DNA of 64,000 bases from JABDKH01 sp963768565 (GTDB taxonomy: Bacteria; Bacteroidota; Rhodothermia; Rhodothermales; JABDKH01). The stretch's first letter is position 1; every line of letters begins with the position of its first letter. The position numbers and the translations under genes are program-made. The notes below the pieces were generated by a model, which searched no databases, was not told where the DNA came from, and worked only from the letters and a program-made list of their open reading frames with translations. Where the stretch lies: assembly GCA_963768565.1 (NCBI GenBank), contig CAVYIO010000007.1, forward strand, positions 62,001 to 126,000, given 5' to 3'. Shown piece after piece: positions 35,184 through 44,689 of this stretch.

Positions 35184-37525
35184 TCAGTTAATCACTGCGA
35201 CCTTGCCGTAGGCCGTGCCCTCGCCGTTTTCGGCGACCGCCACAACCAGATACACCCCAGATGGGACCGGCTGACCACTCGCATCGCGAAGATCCCAGCG
35301 CGATTGGCCTCCTCGCGTCGTAAACGTCGCGACCACCTGGCCGATGGCTGACACGATGCTCACCTCGGTTCGGTCGATGAGGCCACTGACGATTACAAAG
35401 GGGTTAGCAGACTCGCCCAGCCGAACCGGGTTCGGATAGACAAAAAGATCATCAACCGATGCCGAGGGGCTCACGGCATCGATACCGACGCTCACCAGGC
35501 CGGCATCCGTCGCGAAATATACCTGGCCCTCGTCGGGCACCACTTCAATGGCCAGAACGGCGTCTGACAACAATGGAGATGAATCGGCCGTCAGCCGAAA
35601 CACCTCTTCAAATCCATCCTCAACGCTCCGAACTACTCGAACACCGTCATTCGTGGCGATCCAGAGCCGATTGGCGGGGTCGACAGCCAGGTCATTCACC
35701 GGAAGGCCGAGAAAAAGAAATGTGCCCTCACTTCGATCCGCACGCTGCGGCCAGATCGCGACCGCTGATGGGTCCCTGGCCGTGACGCCTGTGTTCACGA
35801 AGTAGGCAAGTCCTTCCTGCGTTCCGATCCAGACGAGCCCATCTCTGTCTTCCACGATCGACGTTACGCTCTTCCCGGGCAGGCCCTGGCCTCCCCCTCC
35901 CTTTGTCCCGAAAAATCGAAATGAGTCGTCAGACGGATCGGTCGGATCTGCACCCGTGTCCAGAACGGCGAGTCCCTTGACGAGCCCGAACGATGACTCC
36001 TCGCGCAGAATCAACCACTTCTGACCGAAAGAATCGATAAAGACGTCGGCATATGCCGTTGCGCCCGATGTGAGTCCGCCACCGACGAGGGGCGGCAGAC
36101 CGGTCCATGTTCCGTCCGGCGCCCGATAATGGAGTGGGGTCGAGGATCCCCGCGTGGTGGCCCACACTCCTCCACCGGCCTCTCCGGCAACTCCTCCAAC
36201 CACGATGAAACCCGGGAAACCCGTGGCGGCCCGCAGGGTCGAGTTCGATTCGTCGAAAATCTCTACTGCTCCGTCCGGCAGGACATGTGCCAGGCCGCCC
36301 CCCTCCGATGCCGCCCAGCCCGTCCCCGCCGCATCAACAGCCACGCGCGTAAAGCTCCTCCTGCCTTCGAGGATGTCAAAGTAGTCACCGGTATAATCCG
36401 TCCACTTGCCATCGACGTTGAGCCGGTGGAACCCGGCGCCACCCACCACGCCTCCGGCCCATAACGTGCCGTCCGCCGATGCAGCCAGATCTGAAAAAAT
36501 AGCCGAAAAAGGCCCCTCGGGCAGATACGCAACTTTGACGGCCTGTGGGTCCTGCGTACCCGGCGGAGGGACGTCAATTCGCACGAGGCCTGTGCCGGAC
36601 GTGCCCACCCACAGCTCATTGCCTACCAGCTGGATATCGCTTGGAAATGCGGCATCGGCGATCGGAAACCGTGAGACCGTTTCGTTCTCGTCAATCACCA
36701 GAACCTGAAACTGCGTGAATCCCACCAGAAGTCCATCTGCGGCCTCGAGCCTCGGAATGGCGCCCGCATCCACACCGAGGTTCGCAAACACCGCCGCCGA
36801 TTGCCGGACAAAGAGCCCGCCATCTGTTCCCACGTACAGCCTCCCGGCGAAGTACGCGAGCGACCGCACCACAGCAACCGGCAGCGCTTCCACTGTCCAT
36901 GCCAACGGATCCTGGAGATTCACGGAATTCAGTGCCGCGATCGCGAGTCCGTCGTCCGTCGCCACCCAGATCGACTCAACGCCGCCACCGTCGGCAGCGA
37001 ACGCGACGTCATTGACACCGGTGCCTGCGGGGACCGATCCGAGACGCGTATACGCGTCGCGCACCTCGCCCATCTCCGGATCAAAGACAACGACACCGAA
37101 GTCCGTGCACACGAAGAGTGAGTCGCCGCGGACAACAATTCGGTTGATCGCCCTTCGACTGAATCGAGTCGCGCGGGCGATGTCGAGAAACGACTCGATG
37201 GATCCGGTCTCGGTGTCGATTCTGTCCAGCACCCCGTCGGAGTACCCGACCCAGACGGACGACCTCGCGCTGTCAAACGTTATCGTGCGGGCCGATACGG
37301 CGTGCAGTCCATCAACAGCCGTCAGAGCGCCGATGCTGCCGGATGACCGTTCGACGTAGAACACTCCTCCTGCCGAAGATGCCCAGATCTGGTCAGCCGG
37401 CGGCAGCGACTCCCGTCACATCCTGCATCGATGTGTGCGCGGTCCAGTTGCCCAAGCTGCCCGAACGCGGACTGGCTAATGGTCACGCACGCAATGAGCG
37501 CGATCAGCTTGAACGAAATCTGCAT
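35184..37525 (-). pseudogene. porZ: Type IX secretion protein PorZ, beta-propeller, frameshifted near the N-terminus
   Basis: PorZ is a surface protein of the type IX secretion system, which in Bacteroidota helps attach anionic lipopolysaccharide to secreted cargo. The main frame (35184-37364, 726 residues) holds two beta-propeller-like repeat blocks (VWVGYSDG, LYVGTDGGLF, LWVGTSGTGL, VWIGTQEGL, LWIATNDGV) and a C-terminal T9SS sorting-type domain (FVYPNPV, ASGQPVPSGVYLVVA). The missing N-terminus lies upstream in two other frames: a signal peptide from ATG 37525 (MQISFKLIALIACVT, ending FGQ), then LGNWTAHTSMQDVTGVAAAG, then DQIWASSAGGVFYVERSS. Dropping one G at 37451-37453 and the A at 37395 joins all three, giving about 780 residues. 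It precedes tRNA-His but is probably transcribed alone. Confidence 0.85.
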
Positions 37526-37634
37526 GGGATGACGAGAGATGACGGACGCGCCTCGCAAACGAGCGGTCCCGAACGGCAGCAATCTTGTTCGTATCGATTA
37601 CGTCAATAAGCGTGGAGAACGCCAGAGAGAGTTT

Positions 37635-38099
37635 TTAGATCTGCCGCAGCAGGTTGACCATCTCGATCGCTGCGGTGGCCGCGTCCACACCCTTGTTCCC
37701 GGCCTTCGTTCCTGCCCGCTCGATGGCCTGCTCGATCGTGTCGGTAGTGACGACCCCGAAAATCACCGGCACGTCGGTGTCCATCGAGACGGTGGAGACA
37801 CCTCGAGCCACCGCACCACACACGAGGTCGTAGTGCGACGTCGCTCCTCGAATCACGGCGCCGAGACACACTACTGCATCATACGCCCCCGATGCGGCCA
37901 GCCTTCGGGCTACAAGTGGAATCTCAAACGCTCCCGGACACCACGCCACTGACACACGATCCATGTCTGCGCCGTGGCGACTGAACGCATCGAGCGCACC
38001 GCTCAACAATTTCTCGGTTATGAACGAGTTGAAACGCGACACGACGATCGCGAACGATGCGTCTGCGGCGTCCAGCTTCCCATGTACGATTTCCGGCAT
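37635..38099 (-). CDS. ribH: 6,7-dimethyl-8-ribityllumazine synthase
   Basis: A 154-residue lumazine synthase that condenses 5-amino-6-ribitylaminouracil with dihydroxybutanone phosphate, the penultimate step of riboflavin synthesis. Motifs: FAIVVSRFNSFITEKLL, WCPGAFEIPLVARRLA, CLGAVIRGATSHYDLVC with the catalytic His, PVIFGVVTTDTIEQAIERAG and GNKGVDAATAAIEM. I start it at ATG 38099; a TTG five codons upstream is possible. It stands alone, without other rib genes nearby, and no FMN riboswitch is visible upstream. Confidence 0.96.
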   Translation of the reverse strand: MPEIVHGKLDAADASFAIVVSRFNSFITEKLLSGALDAFSRHGADMDRVSVAWCPGAFEIPLVARRLAASGAYDAVVCLGAVIRGATSHYDLVCGAVARGVSTVSMDTDVPVIFGVVTTDTIEQAIERAGTKAGNKGVDAATAAIEMVNLLRQI

Positions 38100-38140
38100 G
38101 ATCTCGTCGTGCAAATATTAGTGATCTTCAGACGCGCCAG

Positions 38141-39001
38141 TCATTCGTTTGATTCAGCCGCCGGGCCCGAACCTGATCGAATTTGGAGGGCGCGCCTCCG
38201 GAGTTGATCGACGTTTTCACCGTTCACGTAATACGCTCCGGGTGAATTGGACCCACCACCCGAAACCGCATGAAAATCTGAACCGCCGGTGGCAAGGAGT
38301 TCGAACCGGTCTGCCAGCGACGTATAGTAGTCCGTCAGACGCTCGTCATGTGACGGGTGCACCGTCTCGATCGCATCAAGACCCATTCGGCCAAACGCTT
38401 CGATGATGCGCTCGTTGAGCCACTCGCCAGGATGAGCCAGCGATGCGCATCCGCCCGCGCCGTGAATGACGCCGATCGCGTGCTCGACCGAGATCGCAGC
38501 AGATGGAACGTAGGCACTACACCCCGGACCGAGATACAGCTCGAAAGCGCCGCGCACGGAGTTTACGTGACCGGATGCGACCATATACTCTGCGATATGA
38601 GAACGCGTCACGACTCCGCCGGCACGCCTGCGAATACCCTCGACATCGATGCTCACGCCCGATTCAGCCAGCAGGGTCACGATCTCGACGAGACGTCGAT
38701 CCCGTCTGAGCTCCATGGTCTCGATGTAGTCGTCGAGTTCCGGGCACCCATCAACGAAGTAGCCAAGGATGTGGTACTCCTCACCGCCGTCAAGCGCACT
38801 GATCTCGATCCCCGGAACAAACTCGATTCCCTCTGCTTCGCACCGTTCCGCCGCCTCGGCGTTTCCCCTGGTCGTGTCGTGGTCGGTCAGTGCCAGCATC
38901 GAAAGCCCGGCACGTACGGCCAGCCGAACCACTTCGGCTGGTGCATGTTTGCCGTCCGACCATGTGGAATGGGTATGCAGATCGGCATTTCGTAAATTCA
39001 C
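38141..39001 (-). CDS. PHP-domain phosphoesterase (TrpH/RNase AM type)
   Basis: A PHP-family metal-dependent phosphoesterase of 286 residues from GTG 39001. Metal ligands are in DLHTHSTWSDG, LALTDHDTTRG, FVPGIEISA, SLAHPGEW and GGSDFHA. The TrpH/YciV group acts on 3',5'-bisphosphonucleotides and as a 5'-to-3' exonuclease on RNA ends. The open frame extends upstream to 39175 and includes an ATG at 39085, but that part overlaps the divergent HIT gene and looks non-coding, so GTG 39001, just before DLHTHS, is preferred. Confidence 0.87.
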   Translation of the reverse strand: MNLRNADLHTHSTWSDGKHAPAEVVRLAVRAGLSMLALTDHDTTRGNAEAAERCEAEGIEFVPGIEISALDGGEEYHILGYFVDGCPELDDYIETMELRRDRRLVEIVTLLAESGVSIDVEGIRRRAGGVVTRSHIAEYMVASGHVNSVRGAFELYLGPGCSAYVPSAAISVEHAIGVIHGAGGCASLAHPGEWLNERIIEAFGRMGLDAIETVHPSHDERLTDYYTSLADRFELLATGGSDFHAVSGGGSNSPGAYYVNGENVDQLRRRALQIRSGSGPAAESNE

Positions 39002-39083
39002 GGCAGCTGCCCGGGTCTTTGCAAGTCCTCGACTGCAGAACGATATAGTCCAGCCATAGCAGACAGTCAAGGTCGATACAGTC

Positions 39084-39596
39084 ATGAAGAGGATGTGGAG
39101 TCCGTGGCGCTCCCAACATATCGAGCGTCTTGGGGCCGACGATGACGAGTACGGAGTGGACGTATTTCGGAGCATCGGGGCCGACAGTTCCAGAGACGAA
39201 GAGAATCTCGTTATCTGGAGGGGATCTCACGTTTTTGTGGTCCTGAACCTGTACCCGTATAACAACGGTCACCTGCTCATCGTACCTTATCGGCCGGTTG
39301 CTAACTTTTGCGACCTCACGGTCGATGAACAGGTCGAACTCGCCACCTCTATCGACCGGTGCATGCGGTGGCTCGACACAGCCTTGCGACCGGACGGGTA
39401 TAACGTGGGAATGAATATCGGCAGCGCCGCAGGCGCAGGAATCCCTGGCCACATTCACACACATGTGATCCCGCGTTGGGCGGGCGACACCAACTTCATG
39501 CCGGTGGTGGCCGATATCAGAGTGGTTCCAGAGTCTATGGCGGACACGTTTCGGAAATTGAAGCTCGCTGTGCTTCAATCAGATTCAAAAAGTTAG
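39084..39596 (+). CDS. HIT family nucleotide-binding protein
   Basis: A 170-residue HIT protein. The signature is GHIHTHVIPRW (His-x-His-x-His); NLYPYNNGHLLIVPYRPV and NVGMNIGSAAGAG are the nucleotide-pocket segments, and the C-terminal NFMPVVADIRVVPESM is typical of the Ap4A-phosphorylase-like/Fhit-type bacterial branch. It should hydrolyse or phosphorolyse a dinucleoside polyphosphate or related nucleotide. The start is ATG 39084 or, three codons on, ATG 39093 (MWSPWRS). It is divergent from the PHP gene. Confidence 0.9.
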   Translation: MKRMWSPWRSQHIERLGADDDEYGVDVFRSIGADSSRDEENLVIWRGSHVFVVLNLYPYNNGHLLIVPYRPVANFCDLTVDEQVELATSIDRCMRWLDTALRPDGYNVGMNIGSAAGAGIPGHIHTHVIPRWAGDTNFMPVVADIRVVPESMADTFRKLKLAVLQSDSKS

Positions 39597-39675
39597 CACA
39601 CGCGCTCCGGTCCGTCCCGGTAGGATCGCACATGTGATCACGCATCGAAATTGTATGGCCCGAGCCTGACACTGA

Positions 39676-40818
39676 ATGAGCGAACCAGACGCACTTACGG
39701 ATACGGTCGTCGCGACTACGGGCGGAGCGCAACCGTTCCGCATCAGCTATCGGAATATCGTCCTGTCGGTCCTTCTGAGCCTGGCAGTCGTGGTCGCCGT
39801 GGGGGCTATTACGTACGAGCCTGAGGCCATCCGGCTGATCTGGGAGTCTTTTCATCCCTGGCTGATGGGGCTGGCGGCGATATCTGTGGTGGCCCGCATT
39901 CTCGTAGGTGGCTGGCGACTTCAGTATGTATCCAGCGGCCACCTGTCCTTCAGTTCGGCCGTACGGGGTCAGCTCGCCTGGGACTTCTTTTCCATCGTAA
40001 CGCCGTCTGCGATCGGTGGCGGACCACTCGCCGCCGTATACCTCGCACGTGACGGCAAAGTGCAGGTGGGCGAGGCAACAGCTCTTCTGTTCTTTGCCAT
40101 GTTGCTGGACCAGTTCTTTTTTGCGGCGACCGTGCCGCTGCTCGTGATCGCCACGTTCTTCATACCCGTGTTTCCTCCGGCGATCGGTACCGTCGGTACG
40201 ACAACGTTCCTGCTCTATTTCGTCGGACTGCTGGGCTGGGTTACCATATTCGCATACGTCACCTTCTTCCGACCTCAAGTGCTCGAGAAGTGGTTGACCA
40301 AAATCTTCCGCATACGCTGGCTGAGGAAGTATCAGGATCGCGTGGCCTCAGAGATGTACTCCATGCAGACTCGCGCCAAGCTCCTTCGGTCGCAACCGGC
40401 CCGGTTCTTCGTCAACGGATCACTCCAGACCCTGGCCGCATGGGCTATTCGCTATTTCCTGGTGATCTTTATCATCTGGAGTGTCTACGAAGATCTGGAT
40501 ATACTCCTTGCACTTGTCAGAACAGCTGCGATGACGCTCGGATCTCTCATTCTGCCGACGCCCGGCGGATCCGGCGGTGTTGAGGGTCTGTATGCACTCT
40601 TCCTCGGACCACCGGTCATGCCGAAGTACATGGTGGCTCCGACACTACTCGTCTGGCGGATCCTCGGATACTACGTGTTCATCGCGCTGGGAGGCTACCT
40701 GACCATGCATCGCGTACGAGCCGAGATCCGGGCACGGAAGCAATCGAGTATTCGTCTTGAGACCTCTCCTGTTTCGACATCGCAAGGCGCCGTCGAGGGC
40801 CCGCACCCTTCGACCTAG
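39676..40818 (+). CDS. Lysylphosphatidylglycerol synthase TM region/UPF0104 family membrane protein
   Basis: A 380-residue integral membrane protein with about eight helices. It has the family motifs RGQLAWDFFSIVTPSAIGGGPLAA near residue 97 and LPTPGGSGGVEGLYALF near residue 295. These proteins match the flippase part of MprF but lack the synthase domain; related proteins are proposed lipid transporters. It starts at ATG 39676 and ends 14 bp before the DUF72 gene, so they probably share a transcript. Confidence 0.87.
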   Translation: MSEPDALTDTVVATTGGAQPFRISYRNIVLSVLLSLAVVVAVGAITYEPEAIRLIWESFHPWLMGLAAISVVARILVGGWRLQYVSSGHLSFSSAVRGQLAWDFFSIVTPSAIGGGPLAAVYLARDGKVQVGEATALLFFAMLLDQFFFAATVPLLVIATFFIPVFPPAIGTVGTTTFLLYFVGLLGWVTIFAYVTFFRPQVLEKWLTKIFRIRWLRKYQDRVASEMYSMQTRAKLLRSQPARFFVNGSLQTLAAWAIRYFLVIFIIWSVYEDLDILLALVRTAAMTLGSLILPTPGGSGGVEGLYALFLGPPVMPKYMVAPTLLVWRILGYYVFIALGGYLTMHRVRAEIRARKQSSIRLETSPVSTSQGAVEGPHPST

Positions 40819-40832
40819 CTTGCCATCGCTCT

Positions 40833-41906
40833 GTGGAATCTCTTTCTATCTCTCAGCGTCGGGCGCGAGCCGACTCATTCCTGTTCCGCGGTTTTCAGCC
40901 GCATGTAAGATTTGGAACAGCGAGTGACCGCTACGCCGGCTGGATCGGCCAGATCTACCCTGAGTCTTACAGCACGCGCGTCACGAGTCGTCGACGCAAG
41001 CTCGGCAAGAAGACGTACGAGGAGCGGACCGTACCGGTGGATTCGGCAGCGGACTACTTTGAGCACTTCGACGTGCTTGAAATCGATTTTACATTCTATC
41101 GTGCCCTTCTCGACGCCGACGGAAAGACCACCTCGAACTACGGCGCCCTCGAACGGTACGCGGAATGCGCCCCGGCCCATGCCCGCTTCTATCTGAAAGC
41201 ACCTCAGGCGTGTTTTGCGAGGCGTATCAGGAGATTTGTTGACGGGAAAGCAACGTATCAGCGGAATCCGGATTTCCTGAATGCGACTGCGTACGAACGC
41301 ACTTTCTTGCATCCCGCACTGGAAATACTTGGGGATCGCATCAAAGGCGTCATCTTCGAGCAGGAGTACCAGCGCGTGTCCGACTCACCCGATCCGGATG
41401 AGAACGTGAGGGAGCTCGACGGCTTCTTCCGATCCATTCCACGCCTCGTCCAGTCGCATCTCGAGATTCGCTCGTCCCATTTGCTCCACCCCCCTTACTT
41501 CGATTGGCTTGCAGACAGCGGACTTGGCTTCGTGTTCAGCCACTGGACCTGGCTTCCGCCGTTGCGAGCGCAATGGAAGCTGGGTGGAGAACGATTCACA
41601 GCGGCTGATCGAAACGCCGTGACGCGGCTCTTGACGCCTCTGGATATGCCGTACGCCCAGGCATACGGCAAGACGCATCCATTCGACGCCGTCGTACCGG
41701 AAATCGCAAACAGCGAACAGGCGCAGCGGATGATTCTGGACACGACCGCACTCGCCTTCCAGGCAGAAAGCCACGATGCGGTCCTCAACGTGATCGCCAA
41801 CAATCGGGCGTGGGGAAATGCGCCGGCACTCGCTCGCGCAGTAGCAAACCGGATACTGGAGGAAGAGGAAAGGCGATCCGCCTCCGGTGATCAGTCGCGA
41901 CCGTAG
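40833..41906 (+). CDS. DUF72 domain protein
   Basis: A 357-residue DUF72 TIM-barrel protein: VRFGTASDRYAGWIGQIYPE near the start, FDVLEIDFTFYRAL, ARFYLKAPQACF, GDRIKGVIFEQEYQR and the C-terminal VLNVIANNRAWGNAPALA. Members of this family are widespread and without an agreed biochemical role. The start is a GTG at 40833. It converges with the cupin gene, overlapping by 16 bp. Confidence 0.87.
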   Translation: MESLSISQRRARADSFLFRGFQPHVRFGTASDRYAGWIGQIYPESYSTRVTSRRRKLGKKTYEERTVPVDSAADYFEHFDVLEIDFTFYRALLDADGKTTSNYGALERYAECAPAHARFYLKAPQACFARRIRRFVDGKATYQRNPDFLNATAYERTFLHPALEILGDRIKGVIFEQEYQRVSDSPDPDENVRELDGFFRSIPRLVQSHLEIRSSHLLHPPYFDWLADSGLGFVFSHWTWLPPLRAQWKLGGERFTAADRNAVTRLLTPLDMPYAQAYGKTHPFDAVVPEIANSEQAQRMILDTTALAFQAESHDAVLNVIANNRAWGNAPALARAVANRILEEEERRSASGDQSRP

Positions 41907-42232
41907 TCGTCTTCGAGACGCTCGATGTCGTCTTCAACACAAACGCCCATCTGCGTTTCGATGATCACGAGGAACTCGTCACCATCGTTCTGGACGCGGT
42001 GCACAGCACCCAGTGGAATGTGGAGCGCGTCACCCGGGCCGATCTCTCGTACGTTGCCGTCCAGCGTCAATTTGCCAACGCCCTGAACAATCGCCCAGTG
42101 TTCGGAGCGGAGCGCGTGCTTCTGCAGCGATAAGCGCTGTCCCGGGTTGACGACTATACGCTTGACACGATAACCGGGCTCGTTGAGATATTCTTCCCAT
42201 CTACCCCATGGGCGTACATCGAATTCGATCAT
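41891..42232 (-). CDS. Cupin, mannose-6-phosphate isomerase/ManC C-terminal type
   Basis: A 113-residue single cupin: RPWGRWEEYLNEPGYRVKR, then VNPGQRLSLQKHALRSEHW with the metal-binding His and Glu, then GDALHIPLGAVHRVQN. This is the stand-alone form of the type II phosphomannose isomerase domain that in ManC is fused to a nucleotidyltransferase. It might isomerise mannose-6-phosphate and fructose-6-phosphate, or bind sugar only. ATG 42232 overlaps the stop of the antiporter gene by 4 bp (ATGA), so the two are translationally coupled. Confidence 0.88.
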   Translation of the reverse strand: MIEFDVRPWGRWEEYLNEPGYRVKRIVVNPGQRLSLQKHALRSEHWAIVQGVGKLTLDGNVREIGPGDALHIPLGAVHRVQNDGDEFLVIIETQMGVCVEDDIERLEDDYGRD

Positions 42233-44016
42233 GATACCTCTTGAAATGCTGCTTCCTCTTCCGAAAAAATATCCGGGTCTTTTCCAAAGAAACGAAGACC
42301 GAGAAGCAGGATTGATGCACCGATAAGAAGCGAAGCCCACCATGGGAATCCGAAGCCTGTGGGCACGGTCCCGACCAGAATCGCCACGACCCCAACGGTC
42401 ATGGCATACGGCAGCTGGGTACGTACGTGATCAATATGATCACACCCTGACGCCATGGATGAGAGAATAGTCGTATCCGAAATAGGCGAACAATGATCGC
42501 CCCAGACCGAGCCTGCGAGTACGCACGAAACCGTCGAGTACAGAATGTGGAAGTGAGCCGGGTCTGACATTCCGTTGACCACGAGGACGGCCCACGTCAG
42601 GGGGATTACGAGTGGCATCAGGATGCCCATGGTACCCCAGCTGGATCCGGTCGCAAATGCGGTCGCTGCGGAAAGAATAAACACGATCGCAGGAAGCAGC
42701 CCGGCCGGAACCGTATCTCCCAGTATCATCACCAGATACTCGGCCGTACCGAGTACTTCTGTGATTCCCGAGAGAGACCATGCCAGTACGAGGATGATCA
42801 TCGCGAACAGCATGGACTTCAGGCCGGCGTACCACGCCTCGATCGTCTGTGCAACCGTGAGTATGCGCTGCCCGACGGACAGGAGATACGCAACGAGAAC
42901 GCTGACCAGTGACGCCCACATGAGGGCCTTGTACGAATCCGCGGTGCCGATGATATCCCGAATGGTATCCCCTTCTCCGGTCGCATACAGACCACCGATC
43001 ACCCCGAAGACGAGCACCACTACCGGGATAACCGCATTGAGCGCCCGCTGCGGCTTGCCTTCGATCGGAGCGGTGTGTTCTCCACCAGTTGCTTCGGGAT
43101 CTATCGAGGCCCCGGGGCGCACAAGCTGACCCGTTCTGCGGGCCCTCGATTCGGCGGCATGCATCGGGCCGAAGTCGTTGCGCGACAACACGATGGCAAA
43201 TACAAAGAAAATCGCCAGCAGTGGATAGAAGCTATAGGGTATCGACTCGAGAAAGACGGCGTAGGGGGAAACGTCCAGTCCGTCGATACTCTCGACGGCT
43301 GTGCCAATCAAACCAACCTCGTACCCGATCCACGTCGTCACGAGAGCAAGGCACGAGACGGGAGCAGCCGTGGAATCGACGATGTAGGCCAGTTTTTCGC
43401 GAGAGATCTTCAGGCGATCCGTGACCGGCCTCATCGTGTTGCCGACCACAAGCGTATTCGCATAGTCGTCGAAGAAGACGAGCAGACCCAGAACTCCGGT
43501 CGCCAGCTGCCCACGCCGAGCCGATGTCGCCCATGCGGCGATCTTGTTCACGACGCCGTTCATACCCCCGTTACGTGTGACGATTCCGACCATCCCTCCG
43601 ATCATAAATGAGAAGAGGATGATCGAGGCATGGTCCTCGTTGGCGAGCGCCTTGAGGACAAACACCTGAAATGCATCGAGCAAACCCTGCAGCAGTCCGG
43701 GTGCAGAAAAACCGTAGACCGCCCATGCGCCGACCCAGATTCCGAGGAAGAGCGCCGGGATCACGCGCTTGAATGCCAGCGCCATCGCAATGGCCAGTAG
43801 CGGCGGCAGGATTGATATCCATCCAAAATGATCGCGATCGTCCGCAGATTCAACCGAGTGCTGCGCCGGCTGAGCCGTCGACGCCGACTCCTGGGTCACC
43901 ATGCCCATGGTATCGTCCATCGCACTCGTGGCCTGGTCCTGCGCCAGCGCCGGGGCGACGATCATCAGACTGACCGTCGCGGCAACGAGCGTGGCGAACA
44001 CGGCGATACGTTTCAT
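42229..44016 (-). CDS. NhaC-family Na+/H+ antiporter
   Basis: A 595-residue transporter. It has an N-terminal signal-like helix (ending ALAQ), a short polar insert with Met/Ser/Gln, then about 12 helices. NhaC-family signs are LLVFFDDYANTLVVGNTMRPV, GYEVGLIG, TAFATGSSWGTMGILMPLV and VWGDHCSPISDTTILSS. It should exchange sodium (or another cation) for protons, or carry an amino acid or organic acid with it, as some family members do. It is located between upp and the cupin gene, 12 bp from upp. The cleavable-looking leader is unusual for an antiporter. Confidence 0.88.
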   Translation of the reverse strand: MKRIAVFATLVAATVSLMIVAPALAQDQATSAMDDTMGMVTQESASTAQPAQHSVESADDRDHFGWISILPPLLAIAMALAFKRVIPALFLGIWVGAWAVYGFSAPGLLQGLLDAFQVFVLKALANEDHASIILFSFMIGGMVGIVTRNGGMNGVVNKIAAWATSARRGQLATGVLGLLVFFDDYANTLVVGNTMRPVTDRLKISREKLAYIVDSTAAPVSCLALVTTWIGYEVGLIGTAVESIDGLDVSPYAVFLESIPYSFYPLLAIFFVFAIVLSRNDFGPMHAAESRARRTGQLVRPGASIDPEATGGEHTAPIEGKPQRALNAVIPVVVLVFGVIGGLYATGEGDTIRDIIGTADSYKALMWASLVSVLVAYLLSVGQRILTVAQTIEAWYAGLKSMLFAMIILVLAWSLSGITEVLGTAEYLVMILGDTVPAGLLPAIVFILSAATAFATGSSWGTMGILMPLVIPLTWAVLVVNGMSDPAHFHILYSTVSCVLAGSVWGDHCSPISDTTILSSMASGCDHIDHVRTQLPYAMTVGVVAILVGTVPTGFGFPWWASLLIGASILLLGLRFFGKDPDIFSEEEAAFQEVS

Positions 44017-44028
44017 GGACGGATCCGT

Positions 44029-44658
44029 TCAAAGTGTTCCGAAAATGCGATCACCGGCATCACCAAGACCCGGTCGGATGTACGCGTTCTCATCAAGCTC
44101 CCGGTCCATCGCAGCAGTGAGGATACGCACATCCGGATGTTGAGCCAGCAGAGTCCTGACCCCTTCCGGTGACGCGACCAGGCACACAAACGTGAATCGC
44201 GTACCGCCCTTGGCTTTCAGATGCGTGATCGCTCCTACGCCGCTGCCGCCGGTCGCAAGCATGGGATCGACAACAAACGTATGCGTCGAATTCAGTCCCT
44301 CCGGAATGCTCGAATAGTAGTCGACGGGCTGAAACGTCTTCTCGTCACGATACATTCCGAGATGACCGATGCGCGCCTCGGGCACATACCGGACGAACCC
44401 GTCCACCATTCCGAGTCCGGCCCGCAGAATGGGTACGACGACGACGTCCTCCTCTATCACACAGCCACTGGTGGATTCCAGCGGCGTCTCGATCTCGACT
44501 TCCCGCACAGCGAGGTGCCGCATCGATTCATATGCCATTATCGCCGCGGCATCCGAAAGTGTCTTTCGAAATAGACCGGGAGGTGTGTCCCTGCTCCGAA
44601 GAATCGTCAGATCCCTCTTGAGCAACGGATGGTCAACTATTGTGATTTCCGATACCAT
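44029..44658 (-). CDS. upp: Uracil phosphoribosyltransferase
   Basis: A 209-residue salvage enzyme that makes UMP from uracil and PRPP. Motifs: VDHPLLKRDLTILRSRDTPP, VPILRAGLGMVDG, the PRPP loop VVDPMLATGGSG, and the uracil-binding YIRPGLGDAGDR. I start it at ATG 44658; the frame is open 27 codons further but that stretch overlaps poorly conserved sequence. It lies 31 bp after the alanine symporter gene and 12 bp before the nhaC-type gene. Confidence 0.97.
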   Translation of the reverse strand: MVSEITIVDHPLLKRDLTILRSRDTPPGLFRKTLSDAAAIMAYESMRHLAVREVEIETPLESTSGCVIEEDVVVVPILRAGLGMVDGFVRYVPEARIGHLGMYRDEKTFQPVDYYSSIPEGLNSTHTFVVDPMLATGGSGVGAITHLKAKGGTRFTFVCLVASPEGVRTLLAQHPDVRILTAAMDRELDENAYIRPGLGDAGDRIFGTL

Positions 44659-44689
44659 CAAACCTCGCCCCTGACGCCGACTCCGGACG

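Noticed and set aside
37525..38141. FMN riboswitch upstream of ribH
   Set aside because: The sequence upstream of ribH (above 38099) is short and lacks the conserved RFN element.
38141..39175. Longer version of the PHP protein starting upstream of 39001
   Set aside because: The extra 58 residues are not PHP-like and run into the divergent HIT gene.
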